A stretch of 64,000 nucleotides of DNA from Impatiens glandulifera (lineage: Eukaryota; Streptophyta; Magnoliopsida; Ericales; Balsaminaceae), in assembly GCF_907164915.1 (NCBI RefSeq), contig NC_061870.1:24589348-24653347 (forward strand), read 5' to 3'. The notes below the pieces were generated by a model. It was not told the origin of the DNA, made no database searches, and saw only the letters and a list, made by a program, of their open reading frames with translations. A program made the translations under genes and the position numbers. Shown piece by piece: positions 56,993-64,000 of the stretch (the stretch's first letter is position 1; every line of letters starts with the position of its first letter).

Positions 56993-58183
56993 TCAGTTGA
57001 ATGCATCGCATCTGACACGGATGTTACCGTTGGGTCCGGGCTTTCCGGTCTTGACTCCGACACGGCCGAGTTTGGTCATGGCGGTTATAAAGGCAGAGTT
57101 GAATGACTGGGAGCTGGTAGCCCAGGCGTTGACCACCGACTTAGACCTGGAGTCGGTGAAGAGCACTTGGTCGGATGTGAATAATCCCTTTCCTCCCTGA
57201 AGATTCTTGTAGTATGCATTGTCGAATTTTCGGGGCGTGGCTGGATCCATGTTTATTGCTATTCTCGGGTCCACATTCTTCGGGCACATTTGAATCAACT
57301 GGGATGCGTATTGCTTGTTAAGGGTCGGGTCAATCGGGTTGGACTTTGTGAAGTTGTAGATCCGGTTTGAGAATTTGCTGCAGTGGGAGAACCCAATTGT
57401 ATGGGCAGCTATATATATATACAATAATAATAATAATAATAATTTAAAGTCAAGATCCATCCATTAAATAAAATAAAAGATTATATATAATGAAAATATA
57501 GATTAATAATTAATTAGTTTGAACTTACCTGAGAGAGCTATCATGTCGTTTTGATTAAGGCCGTTGGCAGCAAAGAGGGAGTTGAGTTGGTTGAGGTTGA
57601 AGTTCGGATGAGGAAGTTTTCCGGTGACGCTTGCCGCCGTCGACTTAAGGCCGTCCAATCTCCCCAGCTCCACCGCGTAAGATGGCCCTCCGGTCTGCAT
57701 TCATTTTTATAATAAAAATTCATTGATTCAGGAGGAACAACAGGGCAGAACAGAAAAGTGATTCATTACCAAAGCGATGACATCTCTTGTAGCCATGGTT
57801 AGAATGTCGGCGCAGGATACTTTATTCCGGCAACCAGAGACGGCGTCAACTGCGGCCTTGGCCTTGATAACGGTGTCGAACCCATCTCCGGCTAAGGAAA
57901 TGTTATCTGGGTTATCCTTCTCCGCCTTGTTGCTTCCGGTCGATTGAATAATAACGGAAGCGTCGCAGCCCTGAACAAAGCAGTCGTGGAAGAAGAGCCT
58001 GAGAGTGGCCGGAGCTGTAACAAAGGTTTGCTGGAACTTCAGCTGGACGGCCTTCCGGACGATGGATTCAACGTTGGGGCATGTGCTTGCGTAGTAGTTC
58101 TGTTTCAATTGGGCCGAAGCCAGAATACAGAGGCAAGAGAGTGACAGCAATGTCAGAGGAATATTATTATAGAATCGACCCAT
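56993..58183 (-). CDS. Class III secretory peroxidase (PER16/45-like)
   Basis: Exons (minus) 58183-57770, 57694-57529 and 57408-56993, with GT/AG borders, total 996 nt, 331 residues. Signal peptide 1-24 ([13 protein letters not shown]). Catalytic distal R62 and H66 in [13 protein letters not shown], proximal haem-ligand H196 in [15 protein letters not shown], the conserved cysteines from C35 on, and [19 protein letters not shown] and RVRCDAFN at the end. These are extracellular haem enzymes that use H2O2 to oxidise phenolics in cell walls. The wording ([35 protein letters not shown]) is that of Arabidopsis PER16/45 as I know them. Length is normal and no break is seen. Confidence 0.95.
57409..57528 (-). 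repeat. Microsatellite-filled peroxidase intron 2
   Basis: This 120-nt intron holds an (AAT)n/(ATT)n run and a (TA)n run that reaches the 3' splice site itself (minus strand TATATATATAG|CT). Confidence 0.7.
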
Positions 58184-58255
58184 TCTAGAATGAGAGAAGT
58201 TACTAGGAAATTAATGTTGATGATGGTTTGATTGAGAAACAGCTAAGGAAATTAC

Positions 58256-58268
58256 TAGTATTTATAAG
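58256..58268 (-). promoter_or_regulatory. Probable TATA box of peroxidase gene
   Basis: On the minus strand CTTATAAATACT, about 75 bp before the ATG. Spacing is normal for a short plant leader. Confidence 0.5.
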
Positions 58269-58299
58269 GTGAAATAACAACATTGTGATTCCATTTGAT

Positions 58300-63782
<5,483 letters not shown>

Positions 63783-64000
63783 TAGGGACAGATCATTCAG
63801 AGTTGGAGTGAGTTTGAAAACAATTTGGGTATGTTTATAAAAGTAATGAGAAAATTTTGGATGAAATGAGTGGATAAAGACAAGTTATACCATTTTTTTA
63901 ATAATTAGATAAATAAACAGTTAATTATATTGAAATTTTAAAAAAAAATTAAAGGATTTTGTCACAATTTTACCGTAAAAAAAATAAAAGATTCAGGGTG
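63783..64000 (-). mobile_element. Partial hAT-like MITE, relative of 10596-10837
   Basis: The reverse complement of 63870-64000 matches 10608-10740 (ttacggtaaaa, caatataatt, tttatttatctaattattaa, tctttatccactcatttcat). The inner end (tagggacagatc at 63783) resembles the family terminus CAGGGACGAACC. The other end lies beyond the window. Confidence 0.6.

Overview
The window is AT-rich nuclear DNA of a flowering plant. The evidence is a class III peroxidase, a GRAS-family (SCL32-like) gene, a type I MADS-box gene pair, a Dof zinc-finger fragment, and plant Copia, Mutator-like, hAT and CACTA-type transposon remains. I cannot name the species. A eudicot is likely; the accessory domain of the large retroelement reminds me of hypothetical proteins I associate with Lamiales, but that is memory and not tested.

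Layout. 1-7.97 kb: AT-rich DNA without a supportable gene, with a dispersed repeat and a small terminal-inverted-repeat (TIR) element. 7.97-13.22 kb: a ~2.3 kb direct duplication, each copy holding a damaged AGL80-like (type I, M-gamma) MADS gene; a 242-bp hAT-like MITE sits between the copies. 14.08-18.4 kb: a transposon nest with a CACTA-like end, a broken ABCB transporter fragment, and a 1,184-bp Pack-MULE-like element that carries a Dof gene fragment and has a perfect 10-bp target duplication. 19.0-21.2 kb: an intact seven-exon queuosine-salvage gene (QNG1/DUF2419). 21.6-23.5 and 28.5-29.9 kb: two copies of one non-coding block on either side of an intronless-CDS SCL32-like GRAS gene (25.86-27.16 kb); a 455-bp hAT MITE lies just upstream of that gene's leader. 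30.4-34 kb: SINE-like repeats and a three-unit 213-bp minisatellite.

34.0-51.4 kb: an old decayed Copia element into which a young, nearly intact 13.9-kb Copia (SIRE-like) element has inserted (36739-50653; LTRs 1,343 bp with four differences; TSD CTTTA). Besides gag and pol, the young element has three sense ORFs between pol and the 3' LTR. All three share one domain and each has its own TATA-type promoter. This accessory cassette is the most unusual structure here. Gag and Pol are in different frames, separated by a stop and an 82-nt stretch that could be an in-frame intron.

51.4-56.1 kb: a decayed minus-strand LTR element with an ORF1-only LINE inserted in it. 57.0-58.2 kb: an intact three-exon class III peroxidase gene (PER16/45-like) on the minus strand. 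58.3-64.0 kb: AT-rich intergenic DNA with a 144-bp (AT)n tract and, at the edge, a second copy of the 10.6-kb MITE family.

Host genes that look functional are QNG1, the SCL32-like gene and the peroxidase. They are unrelated in pathway. Everything else is mobile, duplicated or decayed.
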